From assembly GCF_029338555.1 (NCBI RefSeq), contig NZ_CP119989.1, positions 1,798,001 to 1,862,000 of the forward strand: a DNA stretch of 64,000 nucleotides, in the 5' to 3' direction. Each line of letters starts with the position of its first letter. Positions within the stretch are counted from its first letter, which is position 1. A program made the translations under genes and the position numbers. Below are positions 41,829-50,251 of the stretch, in pieces. The notes beneath the pieces were generated by a model. It saw only the letters and a list, made by a program, of their open reading frames with translations. It had not been told where the DNA came from and made no database searches. The stretch comes from Halobaculum marinum. GTDB lineage: Archaea > Halobacteriota > Halobacteria > Halobacteriales > Haloferacaceae.

Positions 41829-43109
41829 TTACGCCGCGGCTTCCTCGGCGGCGGCGTCGAGCGCGTCGCGGGCCTTCTGCGCTTCGGTCTGGACGATGAA
41901 CGCGCGATCGTCGTCGTACTCGGCGGCGGCTTCGAGCGCCGCCTCGGTGCCGATCTGTCGGAGCGCCCACAGCGCGGCGGCGCGAACGTTGTCGCTCTCG
42001 TCGTCGGCGGCGATGTCCGCGAGCGGGTCGACGGCGCGCGTGTCGCCGATGAGGCCGAGCGCGCGGGCGGCGTACGGTCGCACCTCGTCGCTCTCCATCT
42101 CGAGTTTGTTCGCGAGCGGTTGGACGGCGTCCGCGTGGCCGATTTCGCCCAGCGCTTTGAACGTCACCTTCTGGAGCGCCGGATTCGAGTCGGAGTCGAC
42201 GTAGTCGACGAGCGTCTCCACGGCGTCTTCGGCGGCCATCTTGCCGAGCGCCTTGATCGCGGCCTGGTCGCGCTTGCCGGCGCGCTGGTGCATCGCCTCG
42301 AACGCGTCCTGGTCGTTCATCCGGGTGATGGCGTCGAGCGCGTGCTCCTCCATGAACTCCGAGCCGAGCGAGTCCAGCGCGAGCAGCACCATCTCGACGT
42401 TGCCCTGCTGTTCGTGCTCCTTCAGCGCCGCCAACTCCGGCGGGTAGTCCTTGTAGTGGCCGAGCACGTCGTAGAAGCCCTGCGCCTGGAGTTGCTCGTG
42501 GGTCTCGAGGTCGTCCCACTCCTCGGCGTCGTCGACGCCGGTCGCCAGCGCGTCGCTCGCCTCCAGCAACGCGGCGATGGTGTCGGCGTCCTCGTCGGCG
42601 TCGAGGTCGGCGTCCTCGACGGCCGCGACGGGCTCGTCGAGCGCGTCAGCGAGCGCCTCGGGGTCGTCGTCACCGGAGCGGTCGAGCTCGGCGTCGAGTG
42701 TCTCGTCCACGGCGGCGAAGAACTCGTCGACGACGCCGGGCAGGTCCGCTTCGCCGGCGTCGGTCCACCGGGTGTCACGGAGCGTTCCCTGCACGTCCTC
42801 GACGTCGTCGACGACGTCGGACGCGTAGGGACCGCGTTGTTCTTCAAGGTCGTCGCGGAGGTCCGACAGGCGCGACTCCAGTTCCTCGCGCGGGTCCTCG
42901 GCGTCGTCGTCGTCTTCGTCCGGTTCCGGGAGGTCGGCGCTCTCCAGGTCGGCCTCGACGTCGTCGAGGTCCGCCTCCACCTCGTCGAGGTCCGCCTCGG
43001 TCTCGGCGGCCTCGAGCGCCTCGGCTGCCTCGTCCAGCCGGGCGTCGAGGTCCTCTGCGGACACCTCGGGGACGAGGTCCGTCTCCTCGGCCGGGTCGTC
43101 GTCGCTCAT
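41829..43109 (-). CDS. Acidic HEAT-repeat protein
   Basis: 426 aa. The N-terminal 190 residues are very acidic and probably coiled coil; the C-terminal half (about 220-420) has tandem HEAT/PBS-lyase-type repeats of about 31 residues (ALGEIGHADAVQPLANKLE, ALGLIGDTRAVDPLADIA). Such proteins are scaffolds or lyase/chaperone-like factors. Ends with an Ala-rich tail. No partner is evident; it stands between a membrane microprotein and dpsA. Confidence 0.85.
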   Translation of the reverse strand: MSDDDPAEETDLVPEVSAEDLDARLDEAAEALEAAETEADLDEVEADLDDVEADLESADLPEPDEDDDDAEDPREELESRLSDLRDDLEEQRGPYASDVVDDVEDVQGTLRDTRWTDAGEADLPGVVDEFFAAVDETLDAELDRSGDDDPEALADALDEPVAAVEDADLDADEDADTIAALLEASDALATGVDDAEEWDDLETHEQLQAQGFYDVLGHYKDYPPELAALKEHEQQGNVEMVLLALDSLGSEFMEEHALDAITRMNDQDAFEAMHQRAGKRDQAAIKALGKMAAEDAVETLVDYVDSDSNPALQKVTFKALGEIGHADAVQPLANKLEMESDEVRPYAARALGLIGDTRAVDPLADIAADDESDNVRAAALWALRQIGTEAALEAAAEYDDDRAFIVQTEAQKARDALDAAAEEAAA

Positions 43110-43301
43110 GGCCGACGATGGGTGTGTCGGCTACAAGGGCGTTTCCATATTCCGGGCCCGCGACCGGTGCGGTTCCCCGTCGGGCCGGCGGCCCCGACGA
43201 CCCGCACACGTTGCAGGTATACAAACTACTGTTCTCGGTGACGAAAGTCAGCTTGGCTCAAACTATACTTATCGCAGATGGACGCGTAGTCTCACCTACA
43301 G

Positions 43302-43850
43302 ATGAGCACCCACAAGCACGTGCGCAAGTCGGCTGGCGAGGTCACCGGGTCGGAAGCGCTCCGCATGGACGCCGAGCGGGCCGAACAGGTCGTCGACGCG
43401 CTCAACACGGACCTCGCGGCGACGTACGTCCTCTACCACCAGTTGAAGAAGCACCACTGGAACGTCGAGGGCGCCGAGTTCCGCGACCTCCACCTGTTCC
43501 TCGGTGAGGCCGCCGGCCACGCCGAGGCGTTCGCCGACGAGTTGGCCGAGCGGGCGCAGGCGCTCGGCGGCGTGCCGCACGCGTCGATGACGACGCTGGA
43601 GGCCGAGGCACCCATCGCTCCCGAGAGCGAGGACGTGTACGACATCCGCACGTCGCTGGAGAACGACATGGGCATCTACGGCGAGATCATCGAGACACTC
43701 CGCGAACACATCGAACTCGCGGACCGACTCGGCGACTTCGCCACGAGCGAACTGCTCCGCGAGAACATCGTGACGGTCGAGCAGGACGCCCACCACATCG
43801 AACACTACCTCGAGGACGACACGCTCGTCTTCGAGGGCGCGATGGAGTAA
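43302..43850 (+). CDS. dpsA: DNA protection/ferritin-like protein DpsA
   Basis: 182 aa. Ferroxidase ligands in HHWNVEGAEFRDLHLFLGE (about residues 47-65) and the long helix with DELAERAQALGG are typical of halobacterial DpsA, a dodecameric iron store that protects against iron and peroxide. Promoter ACTATACTTATCG (43261-43273) lies about 31 nt upstream of ATG 43302, leaving a few-nt leader. Halobacterial dpsA is known to be iron- and redox-regulated. Confidence 0.96.
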   Translation: MSTHKHVRKSAGEVTGSEALRMDAERAEQVVDALNTDLAATYVLYHQLKKHHWNVEGAEFRDLHLFLGEAAGHAEAFADELAERAQALGGVPHASMTTLEAEAPIAPESEDVYDIRTSLENDMGIYGEIIETLREHIELADRLGDFATSELLRENIVTVEQDAHHIEHYLEDDTLVFEGAME

Positions 43851-43914
43851 GGTCGACCGAAGGGTCCCCGAGTTTTTGGGTCCGAACTGCCCGGATCGGT
43901 GCGACGCCAGTTCG

Positions 43915-44085
43915 TTACTGCTCGACAGTGACCGTCAGGTCAGTCGCGATCCAGCCGTCGGCGTTGTCGTCTTCGGTGAACACCGTGCGGTCCGGCCGCG
44001 TCCGAAGCGCCGTCACCTTCACCGGCGGTCTCGCCTCGCGCGCCGCCGCGTCGGCCCGGTAGTCCCCGAGCAGGTCGTCGGTCAT
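43915..44085 (-). CDS. DUF7331-like haloarchaeal microprotein, copy 1
   Basis: 56 aa from ATG 44085; box ACATATTT (44111-44118) lies about 30 nt upstream. The C-terminal half DNADGWIATDLTVTVEQ matches the pattern DN-x-D-x-W-I-x3-LT-x-TV of a second gene at 63828-63980. No Cys, membrane segment or known catalytic motif. Function unknown. Confidence 0.65.
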   Translation of the reverse strand: MTDDLLGDYRADAAAREARPPVKVTALRTRPDRTVFTEDDNADGWIATDLTVTVEQ

Positions 44086-44180
44086 TGCCACCACATCACC
44101 GGTCGCTGGAGAAATATGTTTTGGTGCGCCTAAACCGTTGGATGGCCGACGAGTCCGCCCTGATGTCCCCGCTCGAAACG

Positions 44181-44306
44181 GGTGACGCCTCAGTCGTCGC
44201 GACCGATCCCGCACCCGGAGATGGTGACGCCTCAGTCGTCGCGACCGATCCCGCACCCGGAGATGGTGACGCCTCAGTCGTCGCGACCGATCCCGCACCC
44301 AGAGAT
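44181..44306. repeat. Three tandem 42-bp repeats spanning the 3' end of the NIF3-like gene
   Basis: Units 44181-44222, 44223-44264 and 44265-44306 are contiguous. Units 1 and 2 are identical and unit 3 has one substitution (cccagag for cccggag). Unit 3 contains the last codons and stop of the NIF3-like gene; units 1 and 2 are extra copies downstream of the stop. Each unit is exactly 14 codons and carries its own TGA in that frame. Confidence 0.97.
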
Positions 44307-45113
44307 GGTGTCACACTCGACGCCGCGCTCCTCCAGCGCGTCGACGACGGCGTTCATCCCGATGGCGTCGCTGGCGATGTGACCCGTGACGACGAGGTTC
44401 TTGTCGGCGTCGGCGAACTCCTCGCGCAACTCGGCGGTGTCGCCGGCGCCGACGTGGATGTAGAGAACGGTGTCGACGCCGTGTTCGAAGTAGGCGCGCG
44501 CGACCGACGCGCCGCCGTTCGTGCCGGCGGCGTGGTGGACCGCGACCTCCCCGAGGTCGTTGTCGCGGTCGCCGAGGCGCAGGCGCACGTCGGTGTCCGC
44601 GTCTCGGAGTTCCGGAATCTCGCCGAGTGCGTCGACGAAGTCGCCGGCGGTCGCGTCGTCGGCGAGGTCGTCCGCGACCGCGCGGAACACGCGGCGACCG
44701 TACTCGTCGGGCGCGAGGTGCGTGTTGAGGTACGGTTGCTCGAGCAACTCCGCGACGCTCGGGTCGTGGCGGTAGTTCATCGAGTGACCACTGTGGTCCA
44801 TGCGCGAGCGGAGGTCGGCGACCGCCTCCTCGGCCACGTCCTCGGGGACGCCGTGGGCGGTCATGAACTCCACCTGCGTGTCGAGCACCTCGGGGAAGTC
44901 GAGTCGCGCGCTCATCCCCGTCGGGTGGTGTGCGAGCGCGAGGTCGTAGCCGAGGTCGTGGGCCAACTGGATCTCGGGCGACTCCAGGTCGATGCCGACG
45001 AGCGCCGTCTCGATGTCGTCGCCGGGCACGTACACCGTGCTGTCAGCCGGCACCTCGTCCCAGTCGACGAGGTCGAGACTGATCCGCATGATCTCGTCCG
45101 TCGTGAGTCCCAT
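44274..45113 (-). CDS. NIF3-like (DUF34) metal-binding protein
   Basis: 279 aa from ATG 45113 (TTTTC box centred near 45141, 28 nt upstream). NIF3/YbgI family: metal-site residues in LALAHHPTG (about 72-80), a central DUF34 region and C-terminal VVTGHIASDAIGMN (about 245-258). Family members bind two metals and are suspected of GTP cyclohydrolase or metal-insertion roles, but the activity is unsettled. The last codons (ISGCGIGRDD, stop) are duplicated twice more downstream as 42-bp tandem repeats. Confidence 0.85.
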   Translation of the reverse strand: MGLTTDEIMRISLDLVDWDEVPADSTVYVPGDDIETALVGIDLESPEIQLAHDLGYDLALAHHPTGMSARLDFPEVLDTQVEFMTAHGVPEDVAEEAVADLRSRMDHSGHSMNYRHDPSVAELLEQPYLNTHLAPDEYGRRVFRAVADDLADDATAGDFVDALGEIPELRDADTDVRLRLGDRDNDLGEVAVHHAAGTNGGASVARAYFEHGVDTVLYIHVGAGDTAELREEFADADKNLVVTGHIASDAIGMNAVVDALEERGVECDTISGCGIGRDD

Positions 45114-45253
45114 GTGGACACCGAACCGCAGGGGAGTTGAAAACGCCTCGAAACCGGCAGCCTGCAAGCGGTGGCTCCGACCGTCGGTCGCGGGTAGGGG
45201 CAAGTCCATCGCTCGTCGCCAGCCGTTTGTACCGCCCCGGGCGTACGAGACAC

Positions 45254-46354
45254 ATGGTCGACCACCTGTTCTCGCCGCTCACGCTCCGCGGGACGGAGAT
45301 TCCCAATCGCGTGTTCGTCTCGCCGATGTGTCAGTACTCCTCGCCGGACGGCCTCGCGACCGACTGGCACCTCGTCCACCTCGGGTCGCGCGCCGTCGGC
45401 GGCGCAGGCCTCGTGATGACGGAGGCGACCGCGGTGTCGCCGGAGGGGCGCATCTCGCCACAGGACCTCGGGATCTGGACCGACGAACAGCGCGACGCGC
45501 TGGCACCCGTCGCGGACTTCGTCCGCTCGCAGGGGTCGGTGCCGGCGATCCAACTCGCCCACGCGGGACGGAAGGCCTCCACGTACCGACCGTGGGAGGA
45601 CGAGCGCGGCCCCGTCCCGGTCGACGAGGGTGGCTGGGAGGTCGTCGCCCCGTCCGGACCGTACCCCCGCGACGGGGACGAGGCGCCGACGCACACGCTG
45701 ACGACCGACGAGATCGAAGACGTCGTCGTTGACTTCGCCGACGCCGCCGAGCGGGCGCTGGAGGCGGGCTTCGAGGTGGCGGAGGTGCACGCGGCCCACG
45801 GCTACCTGCTCCACGAGTTCCTCTCGCCCGTGGCGAACGACCGCGACGACGAGTACGGCGGCTCCTTCGAGAACCGCACCCGCCTCCTGCGGGAGGTCGT
45901 CGACGCGGTTCGCTCGGTGTGGCCCGACGACAAGCCCGTGTTCGTGCGCATCTCGGCGACCGACTGGATCGACGACGAGCCGTCGTGGGACGTCGAGCAG
46001 TCGGCGCGCCTCGCGCCGATGCTCGCGGAGGCGGGTGCGGACCTGATCGACGTGAGCGCGGGCGGCATCTCGCCCGACCAGGAGGTGCCGTACGCGGGGC
46101 CGAACTACCAACTCCCGTACGCGGAGGTGATCCGGGAACACGTCGAGGACGTGGGAGCAGACATCGCGGTCGCCTCGGTCGGTGGGATCACGGAGCCGGA
46201 ACAGGCGGAGGCCATCGTCGCAAACGACCGGGCAGACGCGGTGCTCATGGCTCGGGAGTTCCTCCGGTCGCCGTACTGGCCGCTCCACGCCGCCCACGAA
46301 CTCGACGCAGACGTCGAGTGGCCCGTGCAGTACCGCCGCGCGAAGCCGCGCTGA
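45254..46354 (+). CDS. NADH:flavin oxidoreductase, Old Yellow Enzyme family (YqjM-like)
   Basis: 366 aa. FMN/TIM-barrel motifs: SPMCQYSS with the redox-tuning Cys (about residues 24-31), QLAHAGRKAS (about 100-109), EVHAAHGYLLHEFLSP (about 175-190) and VASVGGI (about 309-315). The thermophilic-like/YqjM class reduces activated alkenes with NAD(P)H and responds to electrophile stress. Box GTTTGT (45225-45230) lies 26 nt upstream of ATG 45254. Confidence 0.93.
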   Translation: MVDHLFSPLTLRGTEIPNRVFVSPMCQYSSPDGLATDWHLVHLGSRAVGGAGLVMTEATAVSPEGRISPQDLGIWTDEQRDALAPVADFVRSQGSVPAIQLAHAGRKASTYRPWEDERGPVPVDEGGWEVVAPSGPYPRDGDEAPTHTLTTDEIEDVVVDFADAAERALEAGFEVAEVHAAHGYLLHEFLSPVANDRDDEYGGSFENRTRLLREVVDAVRSVWPDDKPVFVRISATDWIDDEPSWDVEQSARLAPMLAEAGADLIDVSAGGISPDQEVPYAGPNYQLPYAEVIREHVEDVGADIAVASVGGITEPEQAEAIVANDRADAVLMAREFLRSPYWPLHAAHELDADVEWPVQYRRAKPR

Positions 46355-46378
46355 CACGGCGCGTCGCCGGGCGGGCGG

Positions 46379-46747
46379 TCACTCCTCTCTGGACAGTCGC
46401 TCGCGGCGGCGCTCGAACTCCTCGTCGCTCAGGTCACCACGAGCGTACGCCCGACGAAGTTCCTCGACCGCCGCGTCGCGCTCGTCGGCACCGACGAGCG
46501 CCCGGTAGCCGAGGTAGCCGAGGCCGAGCACGACACCGACCACGAGCAGTCGCGACAGTGTCCACACGGCGTACGCCCACCACGGGACAGAGTCGGTCGC
46601 CCACATCCCGCCGCCCCACGCGCCCCCCATCATGCCGCCGACGCCCAGCATCCCGGTCCCCACGAACAGGGTCGGGAGGACGAGCAGCAAGCCGAGCGCA
46701 ATCAGGACGGCGACGAGAATCGGACGGTCGGTGGCTCTTGTTGACAT
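46379..46747 (-). CDS. SHOCT-domain membrane protein
   Basis: 122 aa. Two hydrophobic helices (about 9-30 and 62-84) separated by a Gly/Met/Trp-rich loop (GVGGMMGGAWGGGMW), then a C-terminal SHOCT motif (YARGDLSDEEFERRRERL, about 100-117). SHOCT domains mediate oligomerisation and often sit at the C-terminus of short membrane proteins. Met/Gly-rich loops can bind copper, but this is only a suggestion. Confidence 0.82.
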   Translation of the reverse strand: MSTRATDRPILVAVLIALGLLLVLPTLFVGTGMLGVGGMMGGAWGGGMWATDSVPWWAYAVWTLSRLLVVGVVLGLGYLGYRALVGADERDAAVEELRRAYARGDLSDEEFERRRERLSREE

Positions 46748-46919
46748 CGTTCGTGTCTCCCGAACGGGGACGTCTTCGCCCCGCGCTCGGCGTCACTGTA
46801 CGTCTCGCCCGGGCAATATCGTTCCGACAGATCGACACGACTGGGAATCGACGGTGGTCTCGTCGACGGACGATTTTGCCCCACCAACTGTTATCCCCCA
46901 CGGAGACAACACGATCCGT

Positions 46920-47798
46920 ATGTCCGCTCCCTCCCGTGACCCCCGAGACAGCGAGGATATCGCCGCCCTCGTCGAGGAACTGGAGACGACCCTGTCGCAA
47001 CTGCGTGCAGAGTTGGCCGAGCGCGAGGGACGTGCCCCCGACACTCGCGACCGGCGTCCCCGTGACCGGTGGGACGACCGCCGACGCACAGACCCCCCGC
47101 GTCCGCCTGCCGTCGGTGAACTGTTCCGGTTCACCAGCGACTACACCATCCCGACGGTCGTCGCGATTCTGGAGGCGACCATCGAGGCGCTCGAACTCCT
47201 CCAGGGCGTCGTCGACCTCGCCGCGCCCGGTGAGACGCCGGAGCGACGCCGCCACCGCGACCGTCGGGACCGCCGCGGACTCGGGCGCACGATGCTGTCG
47301 GACGCGCTCGCGGACGGCGTGTCCTCGGCGACCGACCGCGCGAGCACCGACGCCGCGGACGCGTTGGCCCGACTGCGGGAGGCGCTCACGGAGGCGGACC
47401 TCCCGACCGACGAGGAGAGCCGGGACCTCGTCGCCGACGCGCGCGAGTTGAGCGCCGAGTTGGAACGACGCGTCCGTGACTCGCGCGCGACGGTGGACCG
47501 CGAACGCGACCGGGAACGCCGTGACGCCCGTGGCTCCTCGGCGGGCCACTCCGACGGGCCGGTGACCATCGCCGTCGGCGACCCGGACGACGAGGAAGCC
47601 GGCACGGACGACGGCGAGGAACGCTCGGACGCGCAGGCCGACGACGAGGGCCCCGCGCCGCCGTCTGTCGACGTCGACGCGGAACTGGAGTCGATCAAAC
47701 GCCAGATGGGGAAGGGCGACGAGGACACCGACGTCGACGCTGGCTCGGCATCACCGGAGTCGGATAACGACGGCGACGACGAGTCCGAAGACGAGTAA
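46920..47798 (+). CDS. Haloarchaeal conserved protein with charged coiled coil
   Basis: 292 aa from ATG 46920; TTATC (46890-46894) is 28 nt upstream. A short coiled coil (about 12-32), one hydrophobic amphipathic region (TIPTVVAILEATIEALELLQ, about 75-94), an Arg/Asp-rich middle and a long disordered acidic C-terminus. No enzyme motif; possibly a peripheral membrane or scaffold protein. Known only as a haloarchaeal hypothetical (perhaps DUF7547). Confidence 0.75.
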   Translation: MSAPSRDPRDSEDIAALVEELETTLSQLRAELAEREGRAPDTRDRRPRDRWDDRRRTDPPRPPAVGELFRFTSDYTIPTVVAILEATIEALELLQGVVDLAAPGETPERRRHRDRRDRRGLGRTMLSDALADGVSSATDRASTDAADALARLREALTEADLPTDEESRDLVADARELSAELERRVRDSRATVDRERDRERRDARGSSAGHSDGPVTIAVGDPDDEEAGTDDGEERSDAQADDEGPAPPSVDVDAELESIKRQMGKGDEDTDVDAGSASPESDNDGDDESEDE

Positions 47799-47827
47799 CT
47801 CGACTCGTCGGCGTCACCGCTCCGGTG

Positions 47828-47992
47828 TCAGCAGCAACAGCAACCAGATTCGTTCTCGGTGGGCCGCGCGGCCGGTCGGCAGCAGCAACAGCAGCCCGTG
47901 CGAAGCGCGAACAGCAGCGCGACGGGCACCTCGATTCGCTCGGTCGGGTCGATATCCGTACAGCAGTCACGACAGCACACTGCTTGCGTCAT
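47828..47992 (-). CDS. Cysteine-rich microprotein (13 Cys in 54 residues)
   Basis: 54 aa from ATG 47992 to TGA 47828. Three Cys clusters: CCRDCC (residues 6-11), CCCCC (about 34-38) and a terminal CCCC. An upstream in-frame ATG (48103) would extend it by 37 residues. Dense Cys-Cys runs suggest binding of copper(I), zinc or an Fe-S cluster, as in metallothioneins. It is divergent from the HxlR-type regulator. No TATA box is obvious, so expression is unproven; the open frame through such a biased composition favours a gene. Confidence 0.5.
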   Translation of the reverse strand: MTQAVCCRDCCTDIDPTERIEVPVALLFALRTGCCCCCRPAARPTENESGCCCC

Positions 47993-48093
47993 GCGGTCGC
48001 TCAGACGCAGGCTGCCACCCTCTACTGGCGGGCTCACTGTCGGCACGGAAAGCCACTGTCGCGTGTGACAGTCGGCGACGAGGTTATCTGCGG

Positions 48094-48516
48094 ATGGGGT
48101 CATCTGTGGGTGTGACCGCGAACGACCCCGACGACTGGCGTCGACGCCTCGACGACCTCCACGACGCGCTCTCGGGCAAGTGGGCACTCCACGTCCTCAG
48201 GAGCCTCCGAGACACGCCACGCGGCTTCGGCGAGTTGCGCGCGGACCTCGACGGCGTGTCCGAGAAGACGCTGTCCCGCCGACTCCGCGAACTGCGGTGT
48301 CGTGGGCTGATCACCCGCGAGATGCTCCCACGGTCGCCACCAGAACCGCGCTACAGCCTCACGCCCGCCGGCGACCGACTCGTCACCGTCCTCTCGGGGA
48401 TGGAGCGGTCGGTCGAGTACGTCGACTGCCCAGACGAGTACGGCTGTGCCGACGACTGCACGGTCGCCACACTCGACCCAGCGGTGACTCGACAGGCGCT
48501 GTTAGAGCAGTGTTGA
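48094..48516 (+). CDS. HxlR-family winged-helix regulator with Cys-rich C-terminus
   Basis: 140 aa from ATG 48094; GTG 48106 or 48112 are alternatives because TTATC (48084-48088) would place the transcript start near 48110. HxlR core: LSGKWALHVLRSL, LDGVSEKTLSRRLRELRCRG and the wing YSLTPAGDRL. The last 35 residues contain four Cys (CPDEYGCADDC and a terminal Cys), unusual for the family and suited to sensing a metal or redox signal. It is divergent from the Cys-rich microprotein, an obvious possible target. Confidence 0.87.
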   Translation: MGSSVGVTANDPDDWRRRLDDLHDALSGKWALHVLRSLRDTPRGFGELRADLDGVSEKTLSRRLRELRCRGLITREMLPRSPPEPRYSLTPAGDRLVTVLSGMERSVEYVDCPDEYGCADDCTVATLDPAVTRQALLEQC

Positions 48517-48577
48517 GGGGCGTCGTCCAGCCCCCGAGGAGTTCGGTGGGCCGCAGTCAGCCGAGCGCCGTCAGCGA

Positions 48578-48970
48578 CTACGACTCGTCGACCGGCCGGA
48601 AGCGGAAGCCGTCCCACTCCTGGCTCGCTGGCTCGCGGATGCCGGCTTCGGGGTCGCGCAGTTCCTCGGCGTAGACGGGTTCGACCGCGTCACCGATGTC
48701 GATGTCGCCGGTCGTCGCCTGTCCGATCGCACGGACCGGCTCGCCGTCCACGTCGAACTCGACGATGGCGACGTGATTCGGCTCGCGGACGCCCGGTGGC
48801 GTCGCCGTCGACGTCGTCCACGTGATTACCGTCGCCGTATACTCGCTGAGGTCGACCGTCTCCACCGGTGCCTCGCCGTCGGGGCCGACCGGGTGCGCGG
48901 GGTAGGTGATCGACCCGTCGGGGTAGCGGGCCGCCTCGAACGCCGGCCCGCCTTCGCGCTGGTCGCTCAC
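48578..48970 (-). CDS. DUF35 OB-fold protein without zinc-ribbon cysteines
   Basis: 130 aa from GTG 48970, overlapping the thiolase stop by 4 nt (GTGA). The OB-fold part is recognisable (HVAIVEFDVDGEPVRAIGQ, GDAVEPVYAEEL). The N-terminal rubredoxin-like zinc ribbon of normal DUF35 proteins (four Cys) is absent: the protein has no Cys. DUF35 proteins bridge thiolase and HMG-CoA synthase and channel acetoacetyl-CoA; this one pairs with an atypical thiolase. Confidence 0.82.
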   Translation of the reverse strand: MSDQREGGPAFEAARYPDGSITYPAHPVGPDGEAPVETVDLSEYTATVITWTTSTATPPGVREPNHVAIVEFDVDGEPVRAIGQATTGDIDIGDAVEPVYAEELRDPEAGIREPASQEWDGFRFRPVDES

Positions 48971-50124
48971 GCGTCCACCCCCTCGAAGATGGCGGTGGTG
49001 ACACAGTTCCCGAACCCACCCACGTTGCACGCGAGGCCCACGTCGGCGTCGACCTGGCGCTTCCCGGCTTCGCCGCGAAGTTGCTGAACGATTTCGTACG
49101 CCTGCGCGACGCCCGACGCACCCAGCGGGTGCCCCTTCGACTTCAGGCCGCCGGAGGTGTTGATCGGGAGGTCGCCGTCGCGGTCGGTGCGACCCTCCTC
49201 CACGGCCTTCCACCCCTCGCCCTTCTCGGCGAAGCCGAGGTCCTCGAACTGGAGGAACTCGAGGATCGTGAACATGTCGTGGAGTTCGGCCACGTCGACG
49301 TCGTCTGGCGACAGGTCGGCCATCTCGTACGCCTGCTCGCTCGACTCGACGACGCCGCGCATCGTCGTGGGGTCGGCGCGCTCGTGGACGACGTGGGTGT
49401 CGGTCGCGCCGCCGATGCCCGAGACGGTCACGTAGTTGTCGGTGTACTCCTCGGCGACCGAGACGGGACACAGCAGGAGCGCCGCCGAGCCGTCGGTGAT
49501 CGGGCAGAAGTCGTACAGCCGCAGGGGGTCGGCGACGATGGGCGAGTCGAGCACCGTGTCGAGGTCGACCTCCTTTCGGAACTGCGCGTGGGGGTTGTCG
49601 ACGCCGTTCTTGTGGTTCTTGACGGCGACCTTCCCGAGACTCTCGCGGGGTGCGTCGTACGTCTCGAGGTACAGTCGCGCGGTCAGCCCCGCGAAACTGG
49701 GGAGCGTGAGGCCGTGTTTGTACTCACAGGGGTGCGTCAGGGACGCGATGACGTCCGTCGCCTCGGCGGTCGTCTTGTGGGTCATCTTCTCGCCGCCGAC
49801 GAGCAGCGTCATGTCGGAGGCGCCGGAGGCGACCGACTGCCACGCGGCGTAGATGCCCGCCCCGCCCGAGGAGGAGGTCTGGTCGATGCGAGCGGTGTAC
49901 GCCGGCACCGCCTGGAGGTCGTGTGCGAGCGCGTTCGGCACGCCCGTCTGCCCCTCGAACTCGCCGCTGGCCATGTTCGACACGTACAGGTGGTCGACGG
50001 CGTCGGCGGCGACGCCGGCGTCGTCGAGACACGCCTGCCCGGCCTCCGCCAGCAGTTCCCTGATCCACGCGTCTCGCTGCCCGAACTGGGTCATGGACGC
50101 GCCGATGATCGCAACGTCTTCCAT
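48967..50124 (-). CDS. Thiolase-like protein (SCP2/acetyl-CoA C-acyltransferase family) lacking the nucleophilic Cys
   Basis: 385 aa from ATG 50124. Thiolase fold with GGLKSKGHPLGASG (about 340) supplying the catalytic His and CNVGGFGNCV near the end. The region that normally reads CASG (nucleophile Cys) is SSSG here (about residue 85), so ordinary acyl-transfer chemistry through Cys is not expected. Operonic with a DUF35 protein that also lacks its cysteines. May bind acyl-CoA as a scaffold, or use another nucleophile. Confidence 0.85.
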   Translation of the reverse strand: MEDVAIIGASMTQFGQRDAWIRELLAEAGQACLDDAGVAADAVDHLYVSNMASGEFEGQTGVPNALAHDLQAVPAYTARIDQTSSSGGAGIYAAWQSVASGASDMTLLVGGEKMTHKTTAEATDVIASLTHPCEYKHGLTLPSFAGLTARLYLETYDAPRESLGKVAVKNHKNGVDNPHAQFRKEVDLDTVLDSPIVADPLRLYDFCPITDGSAALLLCPVSVAEEYTDNYVTVSGIGGATDTHVVHERADPTTMRGVVESSEQAYEMADLSPDDVDVAELHDMFTILEFLQFEDLGFAEKGEGWKAVEEGRTDRDGDLPINTSGGLKSKGHPLGASGVAQAYEIVQQLRGEAGKRQVDADVGLACNVGGFGNCVTTAIFEGVDA

Positions 50125-50251
50125 ACCCGACCGTCCGCGGCGGCCCACTTCGGCGTTCCCCTTTTCCAACACCGGGGCAGACTCACCGACCGCCCGGACG
50201 ACGGACTGGATCGATCGGCGTTAAGTGCGCGCCGCCCGGCGTTCCGACACC

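Noticed and set aside
44181..44306. CRISPR array or a repeat protein in the 42-bp tandem repeats
   Set aside because: Units are contiguous with no spacers and contain the 3' end of a gene; only three copies. The other open frames through them (such as an Arg-rich 14-residue repeat running into the DUF7331-like frame) look accidental, since that microprotein has its own TATA box.
46702..46887. 61-codon minus-strand frame upstream of the SHOCT gene
   Set aside because: Overlaps the SHOCT gene start in a different frame with no recognisable feature.
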